Positions 28,605 through 38,885 of a stretch of 64,000 bases of DNA are shown piece after piece. The translations under genes were made by a program, and so were the position numbers. Position 1 is the stretch's first letter. Every line of letters begins with the position of its first letter. The stretch lies in NCBI GenBank assembly GCA_002452815.1, contig DKFM01000020.1, positions 161,324 to 225,323 of the forward strand, written 5' to 3'. This DNA is from Rhodobacteraceae bacterium UBA6796. Lineage in GTDB: Bacteria > Pseudomonadota > Alphaproteobacteria > Rhodobacterales > Rhodobacteraceae. The notes beneath the pieces were generated by a model. It saw nothing but the letters and a program-made list of their open reading frames with translations, was not told the origin of the DNA and made no database searches.

Positions 28605-28633
28605 TATAGAAGCGCGCGGGGATCAGAGGTCAA
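28605..28633 (-). promoter_or_regulatory. Probable promoter of sodB
   Basis: Minus strand: TTGACC, 17 bases, TCTATA. Transcription would begin near 28598, about 30 bases before the start codon. Confidence 0.6.
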
Positions 28634-28677
28634 GGGCGCATCCGCGCAAGACCCTGTGCGGATCAGCCGGGAACCGG

Positions 28678-28705
28678 CGCAAGGGGCGCCGCCCCCTGCC
28701 CGGCC
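28678..28705. repeat. Intergenic repeat fragment
   Basis: AAGGGGCGCCGCCCCCTGCCCGGCC after the sarcosine oxidase operon is an outer-arm fragment of the composite intergenic repeat. Confidence 0.5.
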
Positions 28706-28721
28706 CAAGGCCTGCCCGCGT

Positions 28722-29273
28722 TCAGAAAATCTCGCCACCCTTGCGCGAGGCGACCTCGAGCAGCCCCATCATATAGCCCGCGACCGAGCGGAAGCAGACG
28801 ATGCTGATCTCGTCGGGCCCCGAACGCCAAAGCGCGGCGGCAACCTGCGCGGCCCGGGTGCGGCGCAGCTCGCCTTCGGGCAGGGTGGCGAAATCGACGG
28901 GGCACAGCTTCATCAGCACCTGATCGGCCTTCGCGCCCTGCACGGTGAACAACGCGCGGGCATCCGATACCACGGTGACCAGCGCATGTTCGTCCGCCAG
29001 CGCAGATGTCAGATCGGCGGCGATCTGCGGCGCCTGCGCGTAATCGCACAGCAGCAAGAGTTCATCCGGGCTCATCCAGCCCACCGCCTTGCCGCCCGCG
29101 CTGACGATGCCGCGCTGCGCAGGCACCGAAAGCCCAAGCGCCGCAAGCGCCCCGGCAAGGGCCGCACTGCCCAGATCGGCGCGGATCGTGACCATGCCGC
29201 GCAGCCCGGCCTCGGCCACCCGGGCGAAGCCGTCATGGGTTTGCCCGTTCAGGGCGCTGACCGCATCAGACAT
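28722..29273 (-). CDS. soxG: Sarcosine oxidase gamma subunit
   Basis: A 183-residue SoxG, the smallest of the larger subunits of heterotetrameric sarcosine oxidase. It has the family's WMSPDELLLLCDYA and CPVDFATLPEG segments, and a GcvT-like fold. Its start overlaps the end of soxA by 8 bases. The complex demethylates sarcosine to glycine and forms H2O2 and a one-carbon unit on tetrahydrofolate. Confidence 0.92.
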   Translation of the reverse strand: MSDAVSALNGQTHDGFARVAEAGLRGMVTIRADLGSAALAGALAALGLSVPAQRGIVSAGGKAVGWMSPDELLLLCDYAQAPQIAADLTSALADEHALVTVVSDARALFTVQGAKADQVLMKLCPVDFATLPEGELRRTRAAQVAAALWRSGPDEISIVCFRSVAGYMMGLLEVASRKGGEIF

Positions 29274-32220
29274 TCTGCTTCTTCCCTTCCTTGTCGTAGA
29301 ACACCGGATCGACGATCCGCGCCTTGATCACCGCGCCCTTGTCGGCGGGGAAATCCAGCACCTCGCCCATCCGCGCGGGCCCGTGTTTGACCAGACCCAT
29401 CGCGATGCCGCGCCCCAGCGTGGGCGAGAAATAGGTCGAGGTGACGCGCCCTTGGGTATGGCGCTGACCGTTGGCGTTATAGCCATCCGCCACCGCATAG
29501 ACGCCATCGGGCAGAACCAAGCCATCCAGCGTTTCCAGCCCCACCAGTTGCCAGCGATCCGGGTCGGTCATATGGCTGCGTTCCTGCGCGCGCTTGCCGA
29601 TGTAATCGGCCTTCTTCTTGCTGATCGCCCAGGACAGGCCCAGATCCTGCGGGATCACTGTGCCATCGCTTTCGTCGCCGATCATGATGAAGCCCTTCTC
29701 GGCCCGCATCACATGCAGCGCCTCGGTGCCGTAGGGCATCGCGCCAAACTCGGCGCCCGCGTCATGCAGCGCCTGCCAGAAGGCCAGACCCTGCGCCGCG
29801 GGCACGGCGATTTCATAGCTAAGCTCCCCCGAGAACGAGATGCGGAACACCCGCGCGTCGAACCCGCCAAGCGTGCCCTCGGCGAAGGTCATAAAGGGCA
29901 GCGCCTCGGCCGAGACATCCATGCCACCCAGTTTTTCCAGCAGCAGCCGCGCCTTCGGGCCGACCACGGCCACCTGCGCGAATTGCTCGGTCAGGTTGGC
30001 GGTATAGACTTTGAAATCCCACCATTCGCATTGCAGCCAGTCTTCCATGTGGCCGTGGATACGGTCGGCGCCGCCGCTGGTGGTGTGGCACAGCCAGCTA
30101 TCCTCGGACAGGCGCACCACGACGCCGTCATCCATCAGGAAGCCGTTGTCATTGCACATCAGCCCATAGCGGCATTTGCCCACCGGCAGGGTCGACATCA
30201 TGTTGGTATACATCAGATCGAGGAACCGGCCCGCATCGGGCCCCTTGACCAGAATCTTGCCCAGCGTCGAGGCATCGAGCAGCCCGACATTGCTGCGGGT
30301 GTTCGTGATTTCGCGGTTCACCGCAGTGCGGTGGCTTTCGCCGGTGCGAGGGTAGGTATAGGGGCGCCGCCACAGGCCCACCGGCTCCCACGCGACGCCA
30401 TGGGATTCGTGCCAGGCGTGCATCGGCGTGCGACGCAGCGGTTGGAAGATCTCGCCGCGGGCCTCGGCCGCGATCGCGCCAAAGCTGATCGGGGTATAGG
30501 GCGGGCGGAAGGTGGTGGTGCCGGTGGCCGGGATCGGCTGCCCCAGGGCATCGGACAACACCGCCAGGCCGTTGATGTTGCTGAGTTTCCCCTGATCGGT
30601 CGCCATCCCCAGCGTGGTATAGCGCTTGGTGTGTTCGACCGATTCATAGCCTTCCCGGGCGGCCAGCTGCACGTCCGACACCTTCACGTCGTTCTGATAA
30701 TCGAGGAAGGATTTGAACTTCAGCGCCTCTTTCGCGCCTGCCGGCATCACCCAGACCGGGGCCAGCGGGGCCTCGGGTTCGGCCACGGCGGGCAGATCGG
30801 CCTCGGCCATGATCTCGGGCAGGGTCAGCAGGCCATTGGCCGCGCCGACGGCCCGGGCCAGCGGCTGCCCGGCATCGCCCAGCGGCGGGCGGTCGGGATC
30901 GGGGCGGAACATCGCATGCGTGTTGTCCCAGGTCAGCTTGCCGCCGCAATGGCTCCATAGATGGACCACGGGCGACCAGCCACCCGACATCGCCACGCAA
31001 TCGCAGGCGATCTGTTCGACCACGCCGCCCTCGCCCGCCTGCGCGCAGATCGCAACGCCGGTCACCGCCTTGCGGCCATGCACCTTGGCAATGCCGCGGC
31101 CTTCCAGAACCCGCACGCCACGCTCGCGCAGCTTCTGCGCCAGCGGACCCGAGGCATGTTCGCGCGCGTCGATCACGGCGGCCACCGTCAGCCCGGCATC
31201 CAGCACCGCCAGCGCGGTGCGATAGGCATCGTCGTTATTGGTGACGATCACGGTGCGGTCGCCGGGGCTGACACCCCAGTTCACGATGTAGTCGCGCACC
31301 GCGCCCGCCAGCATGACGCCGGGCACATCGTTGCCGGCAAAGGCCAGCGGGCGTTCGATGGCGCCCGTCGCGGTGATCGTCAGCCCGGCGCGAATGCGCC
31401 ACAGACGGTGCCGCGGGCGGCCATCGCCCGGGGTCGCATCGCCCACCGACTGATAGCCGATGGCATAGCCGTGGTCATGCAGACCGGCCAGCATCGTGCG
31501 CGTCCTCAGGGTGACATTGTCCATGCCTTCAAGGGTTTGCACGGCATTGCTGATCCAGTCGGCGGCCGCCTGACCGTCGATCTGGCCCCCGTCGACGGGC
31601 GCGCGCCCGCCCCAATGCGGGGTCTGTTCCAGCACCATCACCCGCTTGCCCGTGCGGGCCTCGCGCAGCGCTGCGGCCAGACCGGCCACACCGCCCCCCG
31701 CGACCAGAACGTCGGTATAGGCATAGGCCTGTTCATAGCGGTCGACATCGGCCTCGCGCGGGACGCCGCCCAGACCAGCGGATTGCCGCACGATCGGCTC
31801 GAACAGATGTTTCCAGGCGAAGCGCGGGAACATGAAGGTCTTGTAGTAGAACCCGGCGGGGAAGAATTTATACAGCTTGTCGTTGATCTCGCCCACGTCG
31901 AAGTCAAGGCTGGGCCAGTGGTTCTGGCTGCGCGTCTCGGCGCCCTCGAACAGTTCGGTGGTGGTGGTGCGCTGATCGGGTTCAAACCGCGCATTGCGGC
32001 CCAGACCGACGAGCGCGTTGGGTTCCTCGACGCCCGAGGCCACCAGCCCGCGGGGGCGGTGATATTTGAAGCTGCGCCCCAGCATCACCTGACCCGCGCC
32101 CAGAAGCGCCGAAGCCAGCGTATCGCCCGCATAGCCGCGCAAGGGCTTGTCGTTGAAGGTGAAATTCAGGGGTTTGGCGCGGTCGATCAGACGGCCGCCT
32201 TTGGCCAGACGGGTGCTCAT
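29266..32220 (-). CDS. soxA: Sarcosine oxidase alpha subunit
   Basis: A 984-residue SoxA. The N-terminus has a ferredoxin-like region (RGYAGDTLASALLGAG, SFKYHRPRG), then an NAD-binding Rossmann domain (VAGGGVAGLAAALREARTGK), and a C-terminal aminomethyltransferase (GcvT-like) half with ARVFRISFSGELSYEI and GFIMIGDESDGTVIPQDLG. Length is typical (about 1,000). It overlaps soxD by four bases and soxG by eight, so the operon is translationally coupled. Confidence 0.96.
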   Translation of the reverse strand: MSTRLAKGGRLIDRAKPLNFTFNDKPLRGYAGDTLASALLGAGQVMLGRSFKYHRPRGLVASGVEEPNALVGLGRNARFEPDQRTTTTELFEGAETRSQNHWPSLDFDVGEINDKLYKFFPAGFYYKTFMFPRFAWKHLFEPIVRQSAGLGGVPREADVDRYEQAYAYTDVLVAGGGVAGLAAALREARTGKRVMVLEQTPHWGGRAPVDGGQIDGQAAADWISNAVQTLEGMDNVTLRTRTMLAGLHDHGYAIGYQSVGDATPGDGRPRHRLWRIRAGLTITATGAIERPLAFAGNDVPGVMLAGAVRDYIVNWGVSPGDRTVIVTNNDDAYRTALAVLDAGLTVAAVIDAREHASGPLAQKLRERGVRVLEGRGIAKVHGRKAVTGVAICAQAGEGGVVEQIACDCVAMSGGWSPVVHLWSHCGGKLTWDNTHAMFRPDPDRPPLGDAGQPLARAVGAANGLLTLPEIMAEADLPAVAEPEAPLAPVWVMPAGAKEALKFKSFLDYQNDVKVSDVQLAAREGYESVEHTKRYTTLGMATDQGKLSNINGLAVLSDALGQPIPATGTTTFRPPYTPISFGAIAAEARGEIFQPLRRTPMHAWHESHGVAWEPVGLWRRPYTYPRTGESHRTAVNREITNTRSNVGLLDASTLGKILVKGPDAGRFLDLMYTNMMSTLPVGKCRYGLMCNDNGFLMDDGVVVRLSEDSWLCHTTSGGADRIHGHMEDWLQCEWWDFKVYTANLTEQFAQVAVVGPKARLLLEKLGGMDVSAEALPFMTFAEGTLGGFDARVFRISFSGELSYEIAVPAAQGLAFWQALHDAGAEFGAMPYGTEALHVMRAEKGFIMIGDESDGTVIPQDLGLSWAISKKKADYIGKRAQERSHMTDPDRWQLVGLETLDGLVLPDGVYAVADGYNANGQRHTQGRVTSTYFSPTLGRGIAMGLVKHGPARMGEVLDFPADKGAVIKARIVDPVFYDKEGKKQNV

Positions 32221-32540
32221 TTATAGCCCTCCCAAGTGGGGCGTTTTTCCTTGATCTTGGCAATCAGATCGGCGGGCGGTTCGGTGGTCTGGGCAGGATA
32301 GGTGCCGAACACTTCAAGCGTGGCCGTGCAGCGCGCCGCCAGAAACCACTTGCCGCAGCCATAGGCATGGCGCCAGCGTTCGAAATGCACGCCCTTGGGA
32401 TTTTTGCGCGCAAACATGTAGGATTCGAAATCGGCATCCGAAGACCCGGGACCGAAACGCTTCAGATGCGCCTCGCCTCCCGGGGCCAGCTCGGTTTCCT
32501 CAACACGCGCCCCGCAATAGGGGCATTGGAGGGTCAGCAT
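32217..32540 (-). CDS. soxD: Sarcosine oxidase delta subunit
   Basis: A 107-residue SoxD. The zinc site ligands are visible: Cys in TLQCPYCGARVEET, with a His and Cys in WRHAYGCGKWF. It overlaps the soxA start by four bases and lies 48 bases after a small membrane-protein gene. Confidence 0.95.
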   Translation of the reverse strand: MLTLQCPYCGARVEETELAPGGEAHLKRFGPGSSDADFESYMFARKNPKGVHFERWRHAYGCGKWFLAARCTATLEVFGTYPAQTTEPPADLIAKIKEKRPTWEGYK

Positions 32541-32588
32541 GACGCGCGCTCCTGCATCAGGGGGCGCGCCATGCGGTCGTGCCCGGAG

Positions 32589-32741
32589 TTAATTTTTGTC
32601 GGGAAGGTCGATCTGGATTTCCGGCTCATCGGCCGCGGGGACATCGCCACCCGTGAAAATGTACCAGCCTGCCCCGACAACGAGGACAAGCAGCACGCCG
32701 ATGAGGAAGCTCTTGAGGCCGGTGCCGGTCGGTTCTGCCAT
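32589..32741 (-). CDS. Small single-helix membrane protein in the sox operon
   Basis: A 50-codon frame not usually annotated because of size. It starts MAEPTGTGLKSFLIGVLLVL, has one membrane helix at about residues 11-29 and a short acidic tail (ADEPEIQIDLPDKN). AAGGA lies 9 bases upstream, and codon use is like the host genes. It is co-directional between soxB and soxD and fills most of their 316-base gap. The predicted topology is a cytoplasmic N-terminus and periplasmic acidic tail. It may anchor or support the sarcosine oxidase complex or simply be co-transcribed; I know no named family. Confidence 0.7.
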   Translation of the reverse strand: MAEPTGTGLKSFLIGVLLVLVVGAGWYIFTGGDVPAADEPEIQIDLPDKN

Positions 32742-32856
32742 GGGTCATCATCCTTCTGTGTTTGTTGCAGAAAGATAACGCCGGTCGCCGCATCGCGGTT
32801 CCCATGCGCGCAAACCGCCGCCCGCTGCAAGCGGAAGAAGGAATACTGCGGTGCCA

Positions 32857-34104
32857 TCAGTGCGCCACCCCGGCCGCCACGCTTTCGTCGATGAAGCGGC
32901 CCTCGCGGAAACGGTTCAGCCCGAAATCGGCGGCCAGCGGCCCGGGCTCGCCCTTGGCCACCAGTTCGGCCATCGCCCAGCCCGAGCCCGGGATCGCCTT
33001 GAAACCACCAGTGCCCCAGCCGCAATCGACGAAGATATTCTCGACCGGCGTTTTCGAAATGATGGGCGAGCGGTCGCCGGTCATGTCGACGATACCGCCC
33101 CATTGCCGCAGCATTTTCAGACGGCTGATGATCGGGAAGGTTTCGACCAGCGCGCGGGTGGTTTCCTCGACATGGTGCCAGCTGCCGCGTTGGGTGTAGT
33201 TGTTGAACCCGTCGGTGCCGCCGCCGATCACCAGCTCGCCCTTGTCGGATTGCGACATGTAGCCATGCACCAGGTTGGCCATCACCACCACGTCGATCGT
33301 CGGCTTGATCGGCTCGGACACCCAGGCCTGCAGCGCCATGGATTCGATCGGCAACCGGAAGCCCGCCATCTCGGCCAGAACGCTGGAATGGCCCGCCACG
33401 ACGATCGCAAGCTTGCCGCAGTCGATCGCGCCCTTGGTGGTATCGACGCCGACCACACGGCCGCCTTCGGTGCGCACGCCGGTCACTTCGCATTGCTGGA
33501 TGATATCCATGCCCATGTTCGAGCAGCCCCGCGCATAGCCCCAGGCCACCGCGTCGTGCCGCGCCGTGCCGCCGCGTTCCTGCAGCAGCGCGCCCAGCAC
33601 CGGATAGCGCGGCCCCTCGATATTCAGGATCGGCACCAGATCCTTGACCTCGGCCGGTTCGATCCAGCGGGTTTCGACGCCTTGCAGGTTGTTGGCATAG
33701 ACGGTGCGCTTGTAGCCGCGGATCTCGTGTTCGCTTTGTGCCAGCATCAACAGGCCGCGCGGGCTGAACATGACGTTGTAGTTCAGGTCCTGGCTCAGGT
33801 CTTCGTAAAGCTTGAGCGCCTTGTCGTAGATCGCCGCCGACGGGTCTTGCAGATAGTTCGAGCGAATGATCGTGGTGTTGCGCCCGGTGTTGCCACCGCC
33901 CAGCCAGCCCTTCTCGATCACCGCGACATTGGTGATGCCATGCACCTTGCCCAGGTAATAGGCCGTGGCCAGACCGTGACCGCCTGCCCCCACGACGATG
34001 ACATCGTAGCGTTTTTTCGGCTCGGGGCTGCGCCAGGCGCGCTCCCACCCGGCGTGGAACCGCGCGGCTTCGCGGGCAACGGCGAACATCGAATAGCGTC
34101 TCAT
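32857..34104 (-). CDS. soxB: Sarcosine oxidase beta subunit
   Basis: A 415-residue SoxB, the FAD/FMN-carrying catalytic subunit. The dinucleotide motif DVIVVGAGGHGLATAYYLG is at residues 33-51 and the C-terminal DCGWGTGGFKAIPGSG is diagnostic. The start at 34104 has AAAGG 8 bases upstream; a longer open frame continues to 34272 but lacks family sequence. It is the first gene of the soxB-small protein-soxD-soxA-soxG operon. Confidence 0.96.
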   Translation of the reverse strand: MRRYSMFAVAREAARFHAGWERAWRSPEPKKRYDVIVVGAGGHGLATAYYLGKVHGITNVAVIEKGWLGGGNTGRNTTIIRSNYLQDPSAAIYDKALKLYEDLSQDLNYNVMFSPRGLLMLAQSEHEIRGYKRTVYANNLQGVETRWIEPAEVKDLVPILNIEGPRYPVLGALLQERGGTARHDAVAWGYARGCSNMGMDIIQQCEVTGVRTEGGRVVGVDTTKGAIDCGKLAIVVAGHSSVLAEMAGFRLPIESMALQAWVSEPIKPTIDVVVMANLVHGYMSQSDKGELVIGGGTDGFNNYTQRGSWHHVEETTRALVETFPIISRLKMLRQWGGIVDMTGDRSPIISKTPVENIFVDCGWGTGGFKAIPGSGWAMAELVAKGEPGPLAADFGLNRFREGRFIDESVAAGVAH

Positions 34105-34334
34105 CGGGCACGGGCCTTTCTGGTGTCTGCGCAGTCGGGGCGGGCGGCGAATCCGTCGGGCGGGCCGCATCCCCTGCCCCTGTGATGCACCCCGTGCCGC
34201 GACGAAAGCCACCCCCAAGCGGCAATTGAGGGAAAAATGCGACATCGTCCTGCGACAGGTCGCCCCTTTCACGCGCTTGGCACTTTCTTGCGCGGCCCAT
34301 CCGGCCTAAATGATGCGCAAGGATAGGAGACCTC

Positions 34335-35882
34335 ATGCTGTTTTGGACCCTCACCGCCGCCCTGGTGGCGTTCGTCGCGCTGCTTTTCGTGCTGGCCCTC
34401 GTGCGCCGTCACCCCGCGACGGCGACCGCCGCCGATTATGACGTGCAGGTTTATCGCGACCAGTTGCGCGATCTGGAGCGCGACCTCACCCGCGGCGTGA
34501 TGAGCGCCGAGGAAGCCGAGCGCACGCGCATCGAAATCTCGCGCCGGATGCTGGAGGCCGACCGCGCCGCGCAAAAGGCCGCCCGCCCCTCCGAGGCACC
34601 CCGCGCGGCAACGGTGGCCGTGTTGCTGGGGCTGGCGGCCTTGATGGGCGGGTCGTTCTGGCTGTATCAACGGCTGGGCGCGGCGGGCTATGCCGATCAG
34701 CCGATCGCCGGACGGTTCGAGCTGGCCAACGATCTGTATGACAGCCGCCCCAGTCAGGACGATGCGGAAAAGGCCGCCGAGGTTCAGCGTGGCCCGATGC
34801 CGACCCCCGAGCCGCAGTTCGCCGAGCTGATGGAGCGGCTGCGCAAGGCCGTGTCCGAGCGTCCCAACGATGTGCAGGGGCTGGCACTGCTTGCCCGGAA
34901 CGAAGCCAACATGGGCAATTTCCGCGCGTCCTGGCAGGCACAGCGTCGGCTGATCGCGCTGCGCGGCGATGCCGCCACCGCCGCCGATTACGCGCAGCTG
35001 GGCGAATACATGACCGTCGCCGCCGGCGGCCTGGTGACCAAAGAGGCCGAAGAGGCCTTCGCCACCGCGCTCGACAAGGACCCGCGCGATGCGCTGTCGC
35101 GCTATTACATCGGGTTGATGATGGCGCAGAACGCGCGCGGCGACCGGGCGTTCCGGATCTGGGACGCCATGCTGCGCGACGGCACCCCCGAAGGGCCCTG
35201 GATGACGCCGATCCGGGCCAATATCGAACAACTGGCCTGGATCGCCGGCGAGACCAGCTATCAGATGCCGCAGGAAAACGGGCGCGGCCCGACGGCCGAG
35301 GATATGCAGGCCGCGGCGCAGATGTCGCCCGAAGAGCGCCAGCAGATGATCCGCGGCATGGTCGAACAGCTCAATGACCGGCTCGCCACCGAAGGCGGCA
35401 CCGCCGCCGACTGGGCCAAGCTGATCTCTTCGCTGCGGATGCTGGGCGAGGAAGAGCGCGCGCAGAAAATCTGGACCGAGGCGCAGGGGCTGTTCGCCAC
35501 CGCCCCTGACGATCTGGAACGCATCCGTCAGGCCGCCGAAGGCGAAGTGGCGCAAATGCCGATGGCCGCCCCGCAGGCACCGGCGGCGCAGGCGCCGATG
35601 ATGCCCGGCCCCAGCGCCGAGCAGATGCAGTCCGCCGCCGAAATGACCCCGGAAGAGCGCCAGCAGATGATCGAGGGCATGGTTGACGGGCTGGTCGACC
35701 GGCTGACCACCGAGGGCGGGGCCGCCAACGAATGGGCGCGCGCCATTTCCTCGCTGGCGACATTGGGCAAGACCGACCGCGCCGCCGAAGTCTATGCCGC
35801 GGCACAGACCGCGCTGGCGGGCGACGAGGCCGCGCTGGCAATGGTCAAGGGCGCCGCAGAGGCCGCCGGGGTGGCGCAGTGA
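34335..35882 (+). CDS. ccmI: Cytochrome c maturation protein CcmI
   Basis: A 515-residue CcmI, the apocytochrome chaperone of the heme ligation step. Two membrane helices (about 2-22 and 91-110) flank the short cytoplasmic loop with RDQLRDLERDLTRGVMSAEE. The periplasmic part has TPR-like helices (NDVQGLALLARNEANMGNF, YYIGLMMAQNARGD). Two copies of a unit starting MSPEERQQMI / MTPEERQQMI and ending in a SSL-LG segment lie at about residues 330 and 437. The stop overlaps the ruvX GTG start. Confidence 0.9.
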   Translation: MLFWTLTAALVAFVALLFVLALVRRHPATATAADYDVQVYRDQLRDLERDLTRGVMSAEEAERTRIEISRRMLEADRAAQKAARPSEAPRAATVAVLLGLAALMGGSFWLYQRLGAAGYADQPIAGRFELANDLYDSRPSQDDAEKAAEVQRGPMPTPEPQFAELMERLRKAVSERPNDVQGLALLARNEANMGNFRASWQAQRRLIALRGDAATAADYAQLGEYMTVAAGGLVTKEAEEAFATALDKDPRDALSRYYIGLMMAQNARGDRAFRIWDAMLRDGTPEGPWMTPIRANIEQLAWIAGETSYQMPQENGRGPTAEDMQAAAQMSPEERQQMIRGMVEQLNDRLATEGGTAADWAKLISSLRMLGEEERAQKIWTEAQGLFATAPDDLERIRQAAEGEVAQMPMAAPQAPAAQAPMMPGPSAEQMQSAAEMTPEERQQMIEGMVDGLVDRLTTEGGAANEWARAISSLATLGKTDRAAEVYAAAQTALAGDEAALAMVKGAAEAAGVAQ

Positions 35883-36358
35883 TCTGCGCCACCATCGAAG
35901 ATTTCGCGCCCCACCTGCCCCGCTATGGCGGGCTCGCGGGGCTTGATCTGGGCACGAAGACGATCGGCGTCGCGGTCTCGGACCGGATGCGCTCGGTCGC
36001 CTCGCCGCTTTCCACCATCCGGCGCGAGAAATTCACGCTGGACGCGGCGGCCCTGCTGAAGATCACCACCGAACGCGAAATCGTGGGGCTGGTGCTGGGC
36101 CTGCCGATGAATATGGACGGCACGGAAGGCCCGCGCTGCCAGTCGACCCGGGCCTTCGCGCGCAATCTGGAAAAGCTGACCGATCTGCCGATCACCTTCT
36201 GGGACGAGCGGCTGTCCACCGTGGCCGCCGAACGCGCGATGCTGGAAGCCGACATGAGCCGCAAGCGCCGCGCCGAGGTGATCGACCATGTCGCGGCCGG
36301 TTTCATCCTGCAGGGCGCGCTGGACCGGCTCAGTCACATGGGGGCGGCGCATGGCTGA
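35879..36358 (+). CDS. ruvX: Holliday junction resolvase-like protein RuvX/YqgF
   Basis: A 159-residue YqgF/RuvX-family protein with an RNase H fold. The catalytic Asp in AGLDLGTKTIGVAVSD, GLPMNMDG, FWDERLSTVAAE and the last Asp in VIDHVAAGFILQ are present. Members process the 5' end of 16S rRNA and can cut junctions. The start is GTG at 35879, overlapping the ccmI stop by four bases. Confidence 0.93.
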   Translation: MICATIEDFAPHLPRYGGLAGLDLGTKTIGVAVSDRMRSVASPLSTIRREKFTLDAAALLKITTEREIVGLVLGLPMNMDGTEGPRCQSTRAFARNLEKLTDLPITFWDERLSTVAAERAMLEADMSRKRRAEVIDHVAAGFILQGALDRLSHMGAAHG

Positions 36359-36590
36359 CCCGACCGACGAGATCTGGAAACGCGACGAGATCGAAAGCCC
36401 CTGCGTCAAGCTCTGTGCGATCCACCCGGTCGAGAAGATCTGCGTCGGCTGCTTCCGTTCCCTCGCCGAAATCGGCAACTGGTCGCGGATGCCCCCCGAA
36501 GCGCGCCGCGCAATCATGGCCGAACTGCCCGCCCGCGCGCCCCGGCTGCGCCAGCGCCGCGGAGGGCACACCGGACGCACGGGCGAATGA
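36351..36590 (+). CDS. DUF1289 protein
   Basis: A 79-residue protein with the cysteine pattern SPCVKLCAIHPVEKICVGC of DUF1289 (four Cys, possibly a metal or Fe-S site), followed by RSLAEIGNW. It overlaps ruvX by eight bases. The function is unknown. Confidence 0.9.
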   Translation: MADPTDEIWKRDEIESPCVKLCAIHPVEKICVGCFRSLAEIGNWSRMPPEARRAIMAELPARAPRLRQRRGGHTGRTGE

Positions 36591-36591
36591 A

Positions 36592-36696
36592 GGGGGCGCG
36601 GCCCGCTCTTTGCCTGCGGCAAGATGAACGGGCTTTCACCTTGGTTCAAATATCCCGGGGGTGAGCGGCCACAGGCCGCGAGGGGGCAGCGCCCCC
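36592..36696. repeat. Composite intergenic repeat, right half well preserved
   Basis: Between two convergent genes. The left arm GGGGGCGCGGCCCGC is diverged; the inner AAATATCCCGGGGG and right arm GGGGGCAGCGCCCCC (36682-36696) are intact, ending one base before the ABC gene stop. Confidence 0.85.
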
Positions 36697-37809
<1,113 letters not shown>

Positions 37810-37899
37810 CGGGCTTTCCGATCAAATCACTCAGGGATAAGGCGGGATAACAGGGCGCGCGCGGGGGTGCAAGCCACCGCCCTGCGCCCTGCCGCGCGC

Positions 37900-38679
37900 T
37901 CAGATGGTGATATTCGTGGCACCGCCATCAAGCAGGATGTTCTGCCCGACGATGAACCCCGCATGGGTCGAACACAGGAAGGCACACATCGCGCCGAATT
38001 CGGCCCGCGTGCCATAGCGCCCGACCGGAATATTGGCAAAGCGCCGCGCGCGGGCCTCGTCCAGGGTAATCCCTTCGGCGCGCACGACCGCCCCGTCCAG
38101 CGCATCGGCGCGGTCGGTCGCATGCAACCCGGGCAGCAGGTTGTTGATGCAGACCCCGGCGTGGGCAACCTGCCGCGCCGTGCCCGCGACAAACCCGGTC
38201 AGACCGGCGCGTGCCGAGTTCGACAGCCCAAGCTGCGCGATCGGCGCACGCACCGATTGCGAGGTGATGTTGACCACCCGGCCCCAGCCGCGCGCCATCA
38301 TGCCCGGCAGGCAGGCCTGCATCATCGCGATCGGCGCCAGCATGTTGGCATCTAGCGCCTTGATGAAATCCTCGCGCGTCCAGTCGCTCCAGACGCCGGG
38401 CGGCGGGCCGCCTGCGTTATTGACCAGAATGTCCACATCGCCCGCGGCATCCAGCACCGCGGCGCGGCCCTCGGGCGTGGTGATGTCGGCGGCGACCGGG
38501 ATCACCGTCACGCCGAAGCGCGCCTCGATGTCATTGGCGGTGGCGGCCAGCGCATCGGCGCCGCGCGCGTTCAGCACGATTTCGACGCCAGCCTCGGCCA
38601 GCGCCTCGGCACATCCGCGCCCCAATCCCTTGGAGCCCGCACAGACGATCGCACGCCGCCCCTTGATCCCCAGATCCAT
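37900..38679 (-). CDS. Short-chain dehydrogenase/reductase
   Basis: A 259-residue SDR with the Rossmann start AIVCAGSKGLGRGCAEALAE, the NNAGGPPPG motif and a C-terminal GQNILLDGGATNI. The catalytic Ser is in NITSQSVRAP, but the usual Tyr-x-x-x-Lys is not in its usual form: the following helix reads LGLSNSARAGLTG, with Ser in the Tyr place. This pattern is known in atypical SDRs. Substrate unknown. ATG at 38679 has GAGGAG upstream. Confidence 0.88.
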   Translation of the reverse strand: MDLGIKGRRAIVCAGSKGLGRGCAEALAEAGVEIVLNARGADALAATANDIEARFGVTVIPVAADITTPEGRAAVLDAAGDVDILVNNAGGPPPGVWSDWTREDFIKALDANMLAPIAMMQACLPGMMARGWGRVVNITSQSVRAPIAQLGLSNSARAGLTGFVAGTARQVAHAGVCINNLLPGLHATDRADALDGAVVRAEGITLDEARARRFANIPVGRYGTRAEFGAMCAFLCSTHAGFIVGQNILLDGGATNITI

Positions 38680-38885
38680 CCCTCTCTCCTCTTTGCTGAT
38701 CCCGCCCCTGGAGGGCCGATCGTTCCGGCCCCCGAACCTAGCGTGAACGGCGGGCAAGACAAGGCACAACTGCCCGCAGCGCCGCCCAAGGCTTGACGCA
38801 CGCGACAAGTCCTGATTAACCCCACGGAAGCCTTTCATGTCTAGCTTGTGCCGCACACGCCCCCTTAGCCAGAGATCCCACGCCG

